Made by a program: the position numbers and the translations under genes. Shown here piece after piece: positions 1 to 11,501 of a stretch of DNA of 64,000 nt (its first letter is position 1; each line of letters starts with the position of its first letter). The DNA lies in assembly GCF_028583425.1 (NCBI RefSeq), contig NC_072805.1, positions 14,208,001 through 14,272,000 on the forward strand, read 5' to 3'. This DNA is from Eublepharis macularius. Its lineage: Eukaryota; Chordata; Lepidosauria; Squamata; Eublepharidae. The notes beneath the pieces were generated by a model, which was not told the origin of the DNA, did no database searches, and saw only the letters and a list, made by a program, of their open reading frames with translations.

Positions 1-506
1 ACCTTTCCTCATGGTACAAGGCAGCTTACAATAATGGTTAAAAACAATCCAAATTAAAGCCAAGAAAAAATAACCTATCCCCTCCAATCACAGGAGCCCC
101 CAGATGCGTTCTGAACTGATACAAGCATACCACCTCCTACCTGTGCAGTTTCTGGAAACTATGCCTTGTTTTAGCTCTTGGGGTTTGAAGCAGGCAGATA
201 CAATCAAGTGGTCTGTAGCTTGTGAAGGTGCAATCAAAAAGCTGGGCTGTTCCCCACATGGCCAGCTTGGGCTACCGAAGTGTCATTTGAATAGCATGCT
301 TCATTAAGGAGACTGAAAAATGGTAAAATAATCTGGTGGACCTTGAAAGACTCACAGGGCACCAGGGCAAATACCAGCATAATGCAATCTCCATCTTATG
401 CACCCTCAGTGGTCAACTATTGTAAAAACACAGCCCACCCTTTTGTTCAATGGACTCTGTGGTGGAGTGAGTTCTGAAAGCGATGCAGTGGGGGGCGGGT
501 TGTGAC
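1..506. other. Unassigned sequence
   Basis: No gene, RNA or repeat family recognised. The short open frame at 104-307 has no familiar features. Confidence 0.4.
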
Positions 507-1224
507 TAGACATGGGCAGGAACAGCAATACGAACTTAAAAAAGCCACGAACAGCCCAATCAGCTGTTCACGAACAAGGCCCCATTCTAAACGAACTCTA
601 AATAAACAGGTGATTGTTGCAAGCCTCGTTTGTTGCTGTTCGTCAAGCCAGACAGTCTGGCACCTGCAATCAATTCCCTTGGCAACTTAGGCAGGGACTG
701 CCTGAACTCTGTCTGAACTCCTGCTGTTGCCCTGGAAACCCCAATCTAAGCCCAAGTTAGCTTGATAGGCAGGTCTTCCTTTCAAGTGTGGTGCCCCAAA
801 TTTGTTACAGGGAAGGAAACAGCAGGGGGGAGGGGGCTCCCAGCTCTGACTTTGCAGACAGTGAGGGAGAGACAGTTGCTGTTGGCATTTTGAGAGAGAG
901 ACGGGGAGAGTGCATTGGAGCTTGAATTTTCTTTGTGTGTGGTGGGATAGGGATCTATCCCTTCAACTTCCAGGGCTGCTGCCAGGCTCTGGGGCCAAGC
1001 TATTATTTATTATTGGCACATTTCCTGCTGCCTGCTCAGGTAGGGTTTCTGGGAGTGGTGTGGTAGGGATCTGGATCGCTGGAGGAGAGCCTCTTGGCCC
1101 CCACGGACAACGAACATGTTCATGAACAGGTCATGTACATCAATGTTCATTGTTCATTGTTCTTGGACGGCAAAAAACAATGAACACCATGTTCGGGTTT
1201 TTTTTCTGTTCATGCCCATGTCTA
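507..1224. mobile_element. 0.7-kb inverted-end DNA transposon, family J copy 1
   Basis: The ends read TAGACATGGGCA and, inverted, TGCCCATGTCTA, with GTTCATTGTTC-type subterminal repeats. A second copy in opposite orientation is at 40436-41135; the two share long interior blocks. Flanks are GTTGTGAC on the left and GTTGTGTGAC on the right, a possible imperfect 8-bp duplication suggesting hAT. No transposase frame. Confidence 0.65.
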
Positions 1225-2084
1225 GTTGTGTGACTCTTCTGTTCTTGCAGAGTTCTTGCACAAAAAAGCAGCAAAGGGGAAGAGAGAGTCACGGTAAAAT
1301 GGCAAGAAAAAGAGAAACACCATGACCACCTAACTAAGCCCGAGTAACAAGAAAATACAATATGGAGCAATGAAATGAATCAATGAAATAAATATATATC
1401 TAAATAAACTCCAATTATCATTTAATGCACGCAGGGGGATATGGTATAGAGGGCAACAAGGTCTTACAGAAAGCAGGCAATCAAAGTATATCACACACAA
1501 TTCAGAAGTCAATTTAAAAGTGCAAGGTGCTCATAAACAATTAATCACTGGTTCCTATGGCAATATACGAAGTGCTGCTAACACTTGTTCATAAAGTGAC
1601 CGTGCCTTCTCAATATACTAAAAGTTCCATACAATGTACAGTAGATCAGAACAGTTCACAAACAGACATGAATGAAATTATAAATGTGACCAAGTATAAT
1701 CCAGCCAAACAATGAAACAATCACATAATTGAATATAAATTTATGCAATCAAGGTATATAAAAGAGAAGTTCAATATCCATTGTCATGAAAGTTCTTCAC
1801 GGCGCTTCCAGATGTAACCACTACGGGCCAGCTAGCAAAATCCTCCCGTTTCAATATTTCTTCATCATGGCAGTTACATGATACAAGTAATAATAATCTA
1901 GCCACAAATAATTCCATTGCACAAGACAAAGAAGGGAGCAGAAAAACAACAGGGGCAACGTTCCCCATTGCTACACCCCAATATTGGGTATCACAGCACA
2001 GATTCACATGAACACACGTAGCTGCCTTCTAGTGAATCAGACTTTCAAGGTCAGGATTATCTGCTCTGACTTGAAGCAGCTCCC
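1225..2084. other. Unassigned AT-rich sequence
   Basis: AT-rich DNA with no recognised gene or repeat. Confidence 0.4.
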
Positions 2085-2205
2085 CGAGTCTTCAAGTCTT
2101 TCCCATCATCTATTTCTTGGTTCTCTCAGCTGCAGATGCTGGGAATTGAACCTAGGGCCTTCTGCATGCCAAGAAGATGCTGTACCTCTGAGCCACAGTC
2201 CCTTC
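2085..2205 (-). mobile_element. SINE fragment
   Basis: Contains GAATTGAACCTAGGGCCTTC followed by GCATGCCAAGAAGATGCT and GAGCCACAG, the antisense of a tRNA-like SINE common in reptiles. A fuller copy is at 19840-20035. Confidence 0.5.
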
Positions 2206-2417
2206 CCCGAGGGAGGTGGTGTTCCATCTTCACCTGTCTTTTACATTGTTGCTCTTCCCGTTTTTTTCTTTGACAGTTCTTTGCTGTAATACAGCTACTT
2301 TGCTGGAATTGGGTTTAGCACAAAGAGAGCCCTTTGCCAAGTATTTAAACAAATTCCAGCAGGCTAGCTGCGTTAGTCACCACAAAAAGCTGAACGGAAT
2401 TTTATGATACCTTAAAG

Positions 2418-2899
2418 CAGGGGTGGGGAACATCAGGCCCGGGGGCCGTATAAGGCCCATGAAGTCATTTGGACTGGCCCACAGAGAGAGACAAGTGGCA
2501 TGCTCCCACATCACAAGAGCAGGCGGCAGCAGCGGTGAAAGCAGGCTGCTCTCGCTGCCGCCGCTAGCTGTTGCCACACACTTCCGCTGCCGCTGAGAGT
2601 GACCCACAGCGCTGGCGAAAGTGGCCTGTGCCACCGCCGCGGCGAGAGCCAGCAGCGGTGACGGCGACAGCGGGGGGCACTGGTGCTGATGACAGAGCTG
2701 CCACTGCCGCTGCCACGAGCGGGCTGCAGCAGTGGCAGCAGGGAGATAGGGGACACGAGCGTTCTTTCTCCTGCGCATGTGACGCCGCTCCCAGACGTCA
2801 TTTCCAGGAGCGATGTCACGTGCACGGGAGAAAGGGCGCTCCCCGCATGGGACAGAACATAAACTTGGCCCTCGGTGGAAAAAAGGTTCCCCACCCCGG
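2418..2899. mobile_element. Non-autonomous hAT with perfect 8-bp target duplication
   Basis: Termini CAGGGGTGGGGAAC and, inverted, CCGGGGTGGGGAAC (13 of 14 match), flanked on both sides by CCTTAAAG. These are hAT hallmarks. The 482-bp interior is GC-rich with CCGCTGC-type motifs and encodes no transposase; the long open frames crossing it are compositional. Confidence 0.88.
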
Positions 2900-2907
2900 C
2901 CTTAAAG

Positions 2908-3715
2908 CCTAGCGCTGCATCCGCGTGGTGACCATTTTCTTCGTTACTTCCATTGCTGCTGCAAAATGTATTCACAGCAGCAATGGAGCTTGCACACAAT
3001 AGTTTCCCCTGCATTTCCCTCGCTCCCTCATGCCCATGCCCCCCCTCCCTTCCTGGGCTCACAGTATGCAAAGGTGCTTTTACCGTGATCTTTTCCCAAA
3101 AGATATGCCAGGTCTGGAAACGTTTGCAGCAAAACAGGAGAAGACGCAGAGGTGGATGACTGAGGAACAACATCAAGCAGATGCTGAAAACGAAACAAAA
3201 CCCTGCGTGGAAGCAATATGGGGGGGGAGAAAGAGGTATCCCCACGCCATGCACCTTGTCGTTTGAGATCTGCTGTTCCTTCTCCAGGGCTTTAGACACC
3301 ACTAGATTACAGGCTACAGCATAAGTGGGATCCTGTCCTCTATTGTGGCTCTGGAGATGGAGGCCAATGGTGGGAGGCATTTCTTCTCTTTGTTGGCTCC
3401 AGTGGGATTTTTAAAATCATGCTTCCTTGTTTGCTGGCATTACAACTTCATGGGGGGGGATTTTTCTTCCACTGCTATAGCATTATGCTCTGCCAGAACA
3501 AGGGAGCTGAGGATGGAGCAATACTATCCCACCCAGCAAGTATTGCATGAAGACATCACAGGGCCATGACACACCAATTGGGGCATAATTCAAGAGGGGT
3601 GTGTGTGCTAGAGCCACAGATTCATGTTTTTGCTGTGAGCTTACAAAGTTACTCCTTTGGAATTAATCACTGAAGCAATTTCACATCCAAAAATGCCAGA
3701 GCTCAAAGGGGGAAA
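2908..3715. other. Unassigned sequence
   Basis: Moderately GC-rich then mixed; no recognised gene or repeat. The 289-codon minus frame that overlaps it also runs through the hAT at 2418-2899 and is not a credible gene. Confidence 0.4.
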
Positions 3716-3835
3716 AAAAGAAGGGAGTATTTTGGCACCTTAAAGACAAACAGGCTTCTTGAAAGAGAAACTGTTGTAGACTATAGCCTGTTTCATCAAA
3801 GTCTCTCAACATGAGACAAAGTACATGCGGAGGCT
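3716..3835. mobile_element. Old Penelope-tail-like repeat (family M)
   Basis: TTTTGGCACCTTAAAGAC near the start and TTTCATCAAAGTCTCTC near the end resemble the family M arms at 19073-19287, strongly diverged. Confidence 0.35.
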
Positions 3836-4024
3836 CAAGTGAAGAGAGGCGCAATGCTAGCCGGGAAGACGAGTTCTAAAAACACAAATCGGAAGGCTTT
3901 GTCAATTTCCCTCTCTTCAGAGCCATGCAAGAAAGAATCCAGGGACACTTACTAAGTATCCCTTTGAATTATGACAATAAACATAAATCATACAACAATT
4001 GCTAAGTGTTTTACTGTCAACAAT

Positions 4025-4351
4025 GGCTGTTTCCACACATCTTACCTTCTGCTGGAACATCGCAGAAGACAGCGTCTTTGCACACGAAATTGCGCCAGGA
4101 AGATGCTGTCATCGCAGAAGATAGCGTCTTCTCATGCGAAATCGCACCAGGAAGACAGCATCTTTGTGCGCGAAATTGCGCCAGGAAGACACTGTCATCG
4201 CAGAAGACAGCATCTTCTCATGCGAAATCACACCAGGAAGATGCGATTTCATGCAAAAATACTGGATGACAGCGTCTTCCTGGCGTGGTTTCGCGCGAGA
4301 AGACGCTGTCTTCCGCGATGTTCCGGCAGAAGGTAAGACGTGGAAACGGCC
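4025..4351. mobile_element. Inverted-end DNA transposon with internal repeats, family E copy 1
   Basis: The left end GGCTGTTTCCACAC with CTTACCTTCTGC, and the right end inverted as GGCCGTTTCCACG with CTTACCTTCTGC, form inverted ends of about 40 bp. The interior repeats CGCAGAAGAC and ACCAGGAAGAC blocks several times. CAAT abuts both ends. A second member is at 14085-14254. The superfamily is unclear. Confidence 0.6.
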
Positions 4352-5493
4352 AATATATAACTTAAACACTTCCATTATAGCTCATACAAAGGTAGCTAAA
4401 CTTCCAAAGTAACTTTCTATATAGGTCAGTAAGGAGGTCAGTTCTTAAAGTGCTTCATATAAGGCAAACCATCTCATACAGGATGCATAGCGATAAACCA
4501 ACAAAGTGCAAGGTGGTAAAGTGCTGGTCCCAAACAGGCTGACATATTGCACAAAAGTTCATAAAGTGCAAATGCATAAACAGCACCCGTCAACATTCAA
4601 AGCTCATAAGCACTATATCCCAAGAGTAACAGAGAGTCCTTAAATAAATCTTAAATAAATCTTGACACGGTAATTCTCATAGAATGGCTGTGATTAATCA
4701 TGCATCTTCTAACGGGTTGTCTAGATCCTTGACATCCAGTTTCAAGGTAAGTCTTTTTCAAAGAGGCACAGAAGGGGAGGTGAAACTGACAGAGCCTTCG
4801 GGGAGGAGGAAAGGAAATAAACCCCCTGAACAGCGACCTTCTTTGCCAGCAATGTAGAGAGGGAAATTGACAAAGCCTTCGGCGCCGTCTTTTGGATTCC
4901 TACGTTTCCCAGTTAGCATTGTGCCTCTCTTCACTTGAGCCACCGTGTACTTCGTCTTGTTTAGAGGGGTGCATTAAGTGACATCTCCCTCCGCAGAAAG
5001 ATACATACAAACATGGCCCAGAAGGAAAAGAGAGGGGGGCTCGAATAGTCACATATAGGCATAAGTTTTAGGCCTATCACAACAATACATAATCCTTGTG
5101 GATGTGGCAAATACATAACTGTCATGAGGATATTGGACCAGCTGTGTGACCAGAGAGCTCTGTGCTGGGAACACAATTCCCAAGCACATGTGGTCCTGAT
5201 TCTGACGAGGAAAATGGGCTTCAGCCCCCCCCCCCCCACTGACCTGAAACAGTATCAGGGAGTCAATATTTGCCCCACTGGAGAAGCATGTAGCCATCAG
5301 TACATGTACATGTACTTTTCCAAGTGGGCAAAGAAGCATCTCCTTGGGGGCAGTTCAGGTCAGGAAAAGAGTGGGGGGGGGACTGAGGCTCCTTCTCATT
5401 GTGTGCCATGGTCCTGATCCAAATCAGATTGTGCACACCTTCAAATTAAGTTCCCAGCTGGGAAGCTGGCCCCCAGAGCATGGAGACATCTAC
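4352..5493. other. Mostly unassigned
   Basis: No gene recognised. At 4775-4890 a block (GTGAAACTGACAGAGCCTT) resembles part of the family K element near 5970, so a decayed relative may lie here. Confidence 0.35.
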
Positions 5494-5581
5494 GAGTCTC
5501 TTTACACAAGACATCTGACACGTGAAGAACACGTATCGGGAGATGCAATGGTAACTGAGAAGGGTTGTTTAAAAAGACAGA

Positions 5582-5783
5582 GAGCCAAACTACAAGTGAC
5601 ATCTTACACAGGTTGGACACTAGTCGGCTTCCCTTAAGTTTTGATGGGAAATGTAGGCGCCCTGGTTTTACAGCTTGGCTCTCCATTACAGCTGCAAGAC
5701 CAGGATGCCTACATTGCCCATCAAAACTTGAGGGAAGCCGACTAGTGTCCAACCTGTGTAAGACGTCACTTGTAGTTTGGCTC
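5582..5783. mobile_element. Palindromic Harbinger-like MITE, family A copy 1
   Basis: GAGCCAAACTACAAGTGACA at the left and its inverse at the right; the whole 202 bp is a near-complete palindrome with arms containing TTTTGATGGGAAATGTAGGC. Flanking sequence is ACAG on both sides with one extra A on the left, so the target duplication is not clean in this copy. Confidence 0.75.
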
Positions 5784-6082
5784 ACAGCTGGCGGCAGGGC
5801 AAAGGCTTTGCAATACACTGGAGCTGTGTGAAGGGGCTGTGAAATGCCAGAAGGGAAACTTCAGCCCATTAGAACAACTCCAGGTCCAAGCCTGGCTCTG
5901 GAAGGCAGCTCCAACCCATTTCCATTCCTTGCTGCCCTCTGGTTGTGATTCCACACAGTTTTAGCCTGGAGAGGTGAAACTGACAGAGCCTTTGGGGAGG
6001 CAAAGATGAAATTAACAAACCCTCTGGGGAGCAATCTCCACTGGCTCAGTCTTTTTAAACTACGCTTCCAGGCTAACATTGA

Positions 6083-6272
6083 GGACCAAGCTACAAGTGA
6101 CGAATGACACTTGAACGGCAAGTGAACAGACTCACATGTATTCCTCCCTGTTCACTTGCACTCCACTTGATCACTATGTGGAATGCAAATGGAGTGCAAG
6201 TGAACAGGGAGGAATACATGTGAGTCTGTTCACTTGCCGTTCAAGGGTCATTCGTCACTTGTAGCTTGACCC
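6083..6272. mobile_element. Palindromic Harbinger-like MITE, family A copy 2 (variant core)
   Basis: Termini GGACCAAGCTACAAGTGACG and inverse, flanked by TGA on both sides. The arms share the family ends but the interior is different (GTGAACAGGGAGGAATACAT type), still fully palindromic. Inserted in the right arm of the family K element. Confidence 0.78.
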
Positions 6273-6423
6273 TGAGTCTCCCTACACTCGACGAACACGC
6301 ACCGAGGCGTCTTGTGTAGAGACACTCTAGGTGGACTTTACACGTGTGAATTGGCCCTTAGATAGGTCAGCAATGCAACCAAACTGGTACATTTCCAGCC
6401 ACATTGGCTTTTCTGGGTGGTGG

Positions 6424-6625
6424 AAGGTGCTGTCAAGTCATAGCTGACTTATGGCGACCCCTGTGGGAGATTTCAGGGCAAGAGACATTCAGAGGTGGTT
6501 TGCCATTGCCTGCCTCTGCATAGCAACCCTGGTCTTCCTTGGAGGTCTCCCATCCAATTACTAACCAAGGCCAACCCTACTTAGCTGGCCAGGCTTGCCT
6601 GAGCTATCCAGGTCAGGGCTCCTGG
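6424..6625 (-). mobile_element. 5S rRNA-derived SINE, copy 1
   Basis: On the minus strand a 5S-like head reads TTGGTTAGTAATTGGATGGG followed by AGACCTCC, matching the 3' half of vertebrate 5S rRNA with its internal promoter. The tail (GGGTCGCCATAAGTCAGC) resembles the BovB 3' end at 60010-60060. This is the 5S-Sauria type of squamate SINE. Confidence 0.8.
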
Positions 6626-6876
6626 ACGGTACGTTGCTGTGAACTTACACCGTTACCTGCAACCTGAGCCGGAGATACAGCAAGATGCAAAGTCATGATG
6701 AAGAGCTCCTGTCAGAGGCCAGAACTGCAGTGGGGAGAAATTCAGCCAATGAGGCAGAGCTAAGCAGGATTTCCTCAGCCTACAGAAAGCACAGGACAAG
6801 GGGGATGGAGGCTTTTTTCTCAATTTGGATCCGTAAATCCTAAAATATGTTCCAGAGGGGTAGCTGCTGGTGGTCT

Positions 6877-6985
6877 GATGCAACTCAATCAAGCAAAAGT
6901 TTTGTGACACCTTCAAGAACAATAGATATATTGTGGCAGAAGCCCACGTGGAATACAGCCAGCTTCATCAGATGCTTGAAGTCTT
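6877..6985 (-). mobile_element. Diverged family M (Penelope-tail-like) repeat
   Basis: On the minus strand CATCTGATGAAG is followed by a GGCTTCTGCCACAATA region and TTGAAGGTGTCAC, the pattern of the family M arm, strongly diverged. Confidence 0.45.
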
Positions 6986-7217
6986 ACCCTTAGTTGGCAG
7001 AACTTTTGCAGTTCTGGGACTTTGGATCCCACTATTAATTCTCCCCCCCCCCATACACGCACACACTGAGCAAAGTGTGTTAGTCTACTTGGGGGAAAAC
7101 AAGCGAAATAGCTGAATGGTTTGTCCCTGTCTTCTAACAAAGCCTGCAAAACACGGACTGTGAGGAACCACTGCAAACTGGAAATATCGTGAGCTCAAAA
7201 CCCAGAACCTCAAAAAG

Positions 7218-7378
7218 TAGGGTTGCCAACCTCCAAGAGGGGCCTGGAGAAAATAGCTGCTTTGGAGGGTGAATGCTATGCCATTATACCACACTGAGGT
7301 CACTCCCCTCCCCCAAACCATCCCATCCCCAGGCTCTGCCCCCAAATCTCCAGGAATCTCTGGAGTTGGCAAACCCCC
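7218..7378. mobile_element. hAT MITE, family D (old copy)
   Basis: Starts TAGGGTTGCCAACCTCC and ends GGAGTTGGCAAACCC, with the family's GAATGCTATGCCATTATACC interior. No clean target duplication. Confidence 0.65.
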
Positions 7379-7786
7379 TGCAGGGTACAACTGAGAGATC
7401 AACAAGGTCAGAGGAATTTACAGTAGCAAATGGGGTCCGGTTGTGCAGATGGTGTTTTTTCCAAGGGCATCTTGCAGTTCTTTGGAAGGCTCTCTGGGAT
7501 TCCTCTGTGAGGGCACAAACCAGGGTAGTGTCGGGTAGATAGCCATATTGGTAAGCAGTAGAAGAGCAAGATTCAAATCCAGCCCAGAAAATCTTGTCGG
7601 TCTTGAAGGAGTTGCTGGACTGGAATCTTGCTTGTCAAACCAACTGAAAGGAGAGCTACGTAAATGAGATCAGAAGTAAGTCCCCCAGACGGCGTGCACG
7701 TCTTCAGTTTTACCCTACAGTGAGCTGCCTGTGTTCTACTACACACCGCCAGTTTGTGAAGATCAATAAGGAAGTCCAGAAGGGGC

Positions 7787-8030
7787 CCGTGTGGTGTGGG
7801 GGTTAGCGTGGTGGAGGACTAGAATCTGAAAGACGCCAGGTTCAATTCCCCACTCTGCCATGGAGGATTGCTGGGTGACCTGGGGCCAGTCACACACTTT
7901 CAGCCCAGCCTACATCACCGGGTTGTTGTGAGGATAAAATGGAGGAGAGGAGAATGAAGTGATCTGCTTTGGGTCTCTGTTGGGAAGAGCAGTGGGGTGT
8001 AAACAAAATAAGATAAAACAAAAAATAATC
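7787..8030 (+). mobile_element. tRNA-derived SINE
   Basis: A-box-like GGTTAGCGTGG near 7801 and a B box GGTTCAATTCC at 7839-7849, then GTTGTGAGGATAAAATGGAG and an A-rich tail (AATAAGATAAAACAAAAAA). It is a squamate tRNA-SINE, not a tRNA gene. Confidence 0.8.
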
Positions 8031-8114
8031 TCTCTCTTCATTTGTCCCCATGCACCGAGCACAGCCTTCCGGTTGCCTGGCACCATCTACTTATTCCCCT
8101 ACTTATGGTACATT

Positions 8115-8374
8115 CAGGGCTTTTTTTCAGGGGGAACGCAGGGGAACGGAGTTCCGGCACCTCTTGAAAATGATCACATGACTGGTGGCCCCACCCCCTG
8201 ATCTCCAGACAGAGGGGAGTGTAGATTGCCCTCCGCGCCGCTGAGCGGCGCGGAGGGCAATCTCAACTCCCCTCTGTCTGGAGATCAGGGGGCGGGGCCA
8301 CCAGCCATGTGACCATTTTCTCCGAGGGCAACCCACTGAGTTCTACCACCTCTTTTCCCAGAAAAAAAGCCCTG
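8115..8374. mobile_element. hAT MITE, family C copy 1
   Basis: Termini CAGGGCTTTTTTTC and inverted CAGGGCTTTTTTTC, flanked by GGTACATT and GGTACATC (7 of 8). The interior is a GC-rich palindrome centred at GCGCCGCTGAGCGGCGC. Confidence 0.85.
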
Positions 8375-9455
8375 GGTACATCCCAATGGCATCCCAAATT
8401 GTGGAATGGGATGTCCTGAGATAAGGAGGGTGCTGTCCTTGGAAGTGTCTTGGTGGCTCTGTAAGGACATTTTTTAGTTTAATTATGAGGGCTTTCAATA
8501 GGGTTTCAGCCACAAGTATTTTCTAGAGGAGGGAGCTCGAGGGGGGTTACTGTATTTTGTAGGCTTTTCATTTCTGGAATTGGACCCTGCCTTGAGCCAC
8601 AAGGAAAAGCCAGGAGAGAAATATTGTAATTAATAAATAACTACGTAAACCATCCTGGTCAGCATCTTGTGTGAAAAAGGTTGTGTGTGGTGGTGGGGAT
8701 ATTTGGCGGGTAAGTTAATGGCGAAAAGGCAGGGCTGACTCAAGGCACTTTGTCTCCCCAAACAAGATTAGCACCACCTCTCGAACTTGTAGCAGGGACT
8801 TGGCTTGGACCCAGCGAGCATCAGAGCAGATTCCCAGGAGGCGATGCCGATGCCACCGACAGGCAGTTGCCAGGCAGCCCCATGTCACACTCGATTGTGT
8901 CTGTCCAGCAGCTGCGTGGCCAGCTTGGTTGGAGAACCAGCCTCAAGGAAGTCTGCAAGCCACCAGACTAGCAGATAAAAGAGGGTTGGGCCCAAACTCG
9001 ATCTCTACCTTTGTGATGAACCGGATGACTTTGGGAAGCTCTGTCTCCCTCGCTCTCTGTTCTGATTTGTGCACCAATGACTCAGGGCTCTTCCTCCGTG
9101 ACTCAAGGTGGACGCAGACCTGCCACTTCTCCCTGTGACCAGCGGCAGGAAAGCACGCGAGGAGGTGGCGCAGTCCTCGCAACATCCTGTGCTCTCTCAC
9201 CCATTTGCCCTCTGCCCCTTGTGGCAGTGGGCGTTGCGCACGCAAGGTTTCTAAAAATATACCGGGACCTGGAACTGCAATGGTTTCAGCCTTCTCCACA
9301 GACCTGCATGGCTCACTGCAAAAGGCAGCAGCCATCAGATCAGAAAGACTCAGCAGCACCTCCTCTGTAAAAGTTGCAGGGCTATAGTCAACCTGACAAT
9401 GTTCCACCTCTGATCTTTAAGCTCTTCCTCCTTAATTCTTGTTGTTCGGGGATGG
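8375..9455. other. Mostly unassigned
   Basis: A LINE/SINE-type tail (CCTTGAGCCACAAGG ... AATTAATAAATAA) ends near 8640. The remainder, including an open frame on the minus strand at 8943-9407, shows no recognisable domain. Confidence 0.4.
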
Positions 9456-9900
9456 CCATGATATAGCCACAGCAGTGTAGTGGTTTGAAAGTTGTCCTAG
9501 GGGTTGGATCCAGACTAAACTTCCGACTAACAGAAGGGGAGGGGTCATTTCTGCCAATTCCCCCTTCCTGTTGCAGACCCCCAATTTGACCCCCATGCAG
9601 TTCCTGTCCCCCAGGAGCAGCATTTCATGGAGGGCAATGGGTTGCAGCAGTAGGAGGGGGAGAGGCAGGGAAGTTCTGTTCTGCTAATGGAAGTGCTGTG
9701 CATTCGCAGAAAACTTAGTCTGGATCCGACCTAGGATTTGGAAGTCCCAGGTTCGAATTCCTGCTCATCATGACGTCCACTGTGCTTCAGCCACATTCCC
9801 TTAGCCTGACCTACATTGTAGGAGTTTTAAAAGGATAAAAGGGAAGAGAGAACAATATGAGGTGCCCTGAGCTTTGTGGAGGAAGGGCGGGACTCAAAAT
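9456..9900 (+). mobile_element. tRNA-derived SINE split by a MITE
   Basis: The 5' part (GCAGTGTAGTGGTTTG) lies left and the part with B box GGTTCGAATTC (9750-9760) lies right of a family F insertion at about 9501-9731. Joining the two sides gives the usual SINE order. Confidence 0.65.
9501..9731. mobile_element. Family F MITE copy 1
   Basis: Inverted ends GGTTGGATCCAGACTAA and GGTCGGATCCAGACTAA, with a 4-bp flanking duplication (TAGG or CTAG depending on the exact end). Inserted in a SINE. Confidence 0.65.
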
Positions 9901-9920
9901 TAGTAGATAAGGAATGCACT

Positions 9921-10950
9921 CTGCACCTGCTCAGAAATACTCCTATCCTGTCCTGGTTCTAGGGTTCCTCCTGACACACTAAGTCCTGGGAGGCCCTGGC
10001 TCTATCCTCAGTTGCATCTGACAGAGTGCCAGAACTTTCCTGTGTTTGTGTTGTGGATGGCCCTTTGAGGAGGTCACTTTTCATCCTCGGGGGGGGGGGG
10101 CTGAGTATGCCTGGAGCCAGCTGCACGTCTGCAACTGCTCTCTCTGTACCTTGTTTCTGTTTCCTTGGGAATTTACAAGCCTTACAATAAGAATGAAAAT
10201 AATCATGACATATGGGAGCGTTATTTGGTCAATGATTAAAGCAGTTCCATAATAAATAAAAAGCTGAAGACTTTGGGGGTGGAGGGCACACAGCTGAGTT
10301 CCCTCTCCCTGGCAGATGTGTAGCCAAGAGTGGTCAGAAATTGAGCTCCAGAGAAATGAAACCAGATACAGTCGAGATTGGAATAAAACCTCCCCTTCAA
10401 ACAGCAGGGTGTTCCCAATCCATCCCGCCAATCAGAAATGCCTTTTTATGGGGCCCCAAATACACCCCTCTGCAAACAGCCCGTTTCTAAGCTGACCGGA
10501 GCGGAATTGCTGGAATTACCTCTCCGTGGCTCCTGGCCATATTTGCATCATGTGGGTGGGAAAGCTGTCACCAGAGTGGGAAAGAAATATTCCGCAGAAA
10601 GCGAAAAGAGCGGAGTCATCCCTTAGCAGTTAAGGTAGAGTCAGCTTAGCACAGACTAAGGCACCTCTGGGTCACATTTGGCTCCTCTTCCAGTGTTCTT
10701 TCTGCCACAGGGCTGTGTAAAAACCACGAAAAAGAAATAAACACACACGGCTGTCTTTTTCTCTTCATCTGTAACGTGAAAGGAACCGTTGGATCAAACA
10801 TGATGAAATCCTGTAGCTCGTCAATAACATGGGGGGGGGGAGGAGAAAAGAGATCCTCTCCACTTGACCAACTTTATTGTACCCTTTCCTGTGGGCACAT
10901 TTGCCCACCTGGCACAATTTGGAGACAAAGGGAACAAGGCGTGTCTTAAC
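9921..10950. other. Unassigned sequence
   Basis: No gene recognised; a G run lies at 10090-10100. Open frames here are short and featureless. Confidence 0.4.
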
Positions 10951-10954
10951 CTGG

Positions 10955-11195
10955 TCTGCCAAGTCACTGGGAGATTTAAGAGGTTCGGCTGCGAATCAGC
11001 ACTCTGCGGGTTCGAATCCCACTACTGTCAAGAGCTCAGCAGGTGGCCTTGGGCCAGCCAGTCCTCTCAGCCCCAGCTCCCCAGCTGCATTGTGGGGATA
11101 ATAATAACACTAACTTGTTCACTGCTCTGGGAGGGGCACTAATCTGTCTAGAAGAGTGGTATATAAGTGCTGCTGTTGTTGTTGTTATTCCAATT
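10955..11195 (+). mobile_element. tRNA-derived SINE
   Basis: B box GGTTCGAATCC at 11009-11019, a CTTGGGCCAGCCAGTC body and a TTGTTGTTGTTATT tail. Confidence 0.7.
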
Positions 11196-11283
11196 ATCCG
11201 AAACACAATCAACAATAAGCAGTCTTCACATGTTATTATTGATTGGCCTTGCTAAGCTGATACAAGTTTCCACTGGAGATCTA

Positions 11284-11461
11284 AGTATCAACCAGATATT
11301 GGCATAATATGTACGCTGTTCCTAGTAGCGCCGTCTTTTGTAGTTCTGTAGGTGTTATGTCAGAAAGCTGCAGTTTTTCCATACGAATTGCAAAGTTTTT
11401 CGAGATGGTTCCGAGTGCCTCGATGACAATGTGGACTACTGTTGCATTCTTCTTCCATAGT
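11284..11461 (-). pseudogene. Non-LTR retrotransposon C-terminal fragment (R4/R2-like)
   Basis: About 59 open codons on the minus strand contain WKKNATVVHIVIEALGTISK and LQKTALLGTAYIL before a stop. I recognise this as the C-terminal region of restriction-like-endonuclease non-LTR elements (Dong/R4-like), where the pattern V-P-V-V-I-G-A-L-G-xI and Q-K-T-A-L-L-G-T-A-xI-L recurs. The assignment to R4 rather than a related clade is from memory. Confidence 0.45.
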
Positions 11462-11463
11462 TG

Positions 11464-11470
11464 TCTTCTT

Positions 11471-11501
<31 letters not shown>

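Larger units (their letters stand above)
5494..6327. mobile_element. Family K inverted-repeat element carrying two nested palindromes
   Basis: The left end GAGTCTCTTTACACAAGAC and the right end CTTGTGTAGAGACACTC are inverted. The same ends bound an uninterrupted relative at 25733-26113. Two family A palindromes sit inside (5582-5783 and 6083-6272), one in each terminal arm. No coding capacity. Confidence 0.65.

Noticed and set aside
2511-3380. 289-codon minus-strand frame
   Set aside because: It crosses the boundary of a hAT with exact target duplication and shows no domain.
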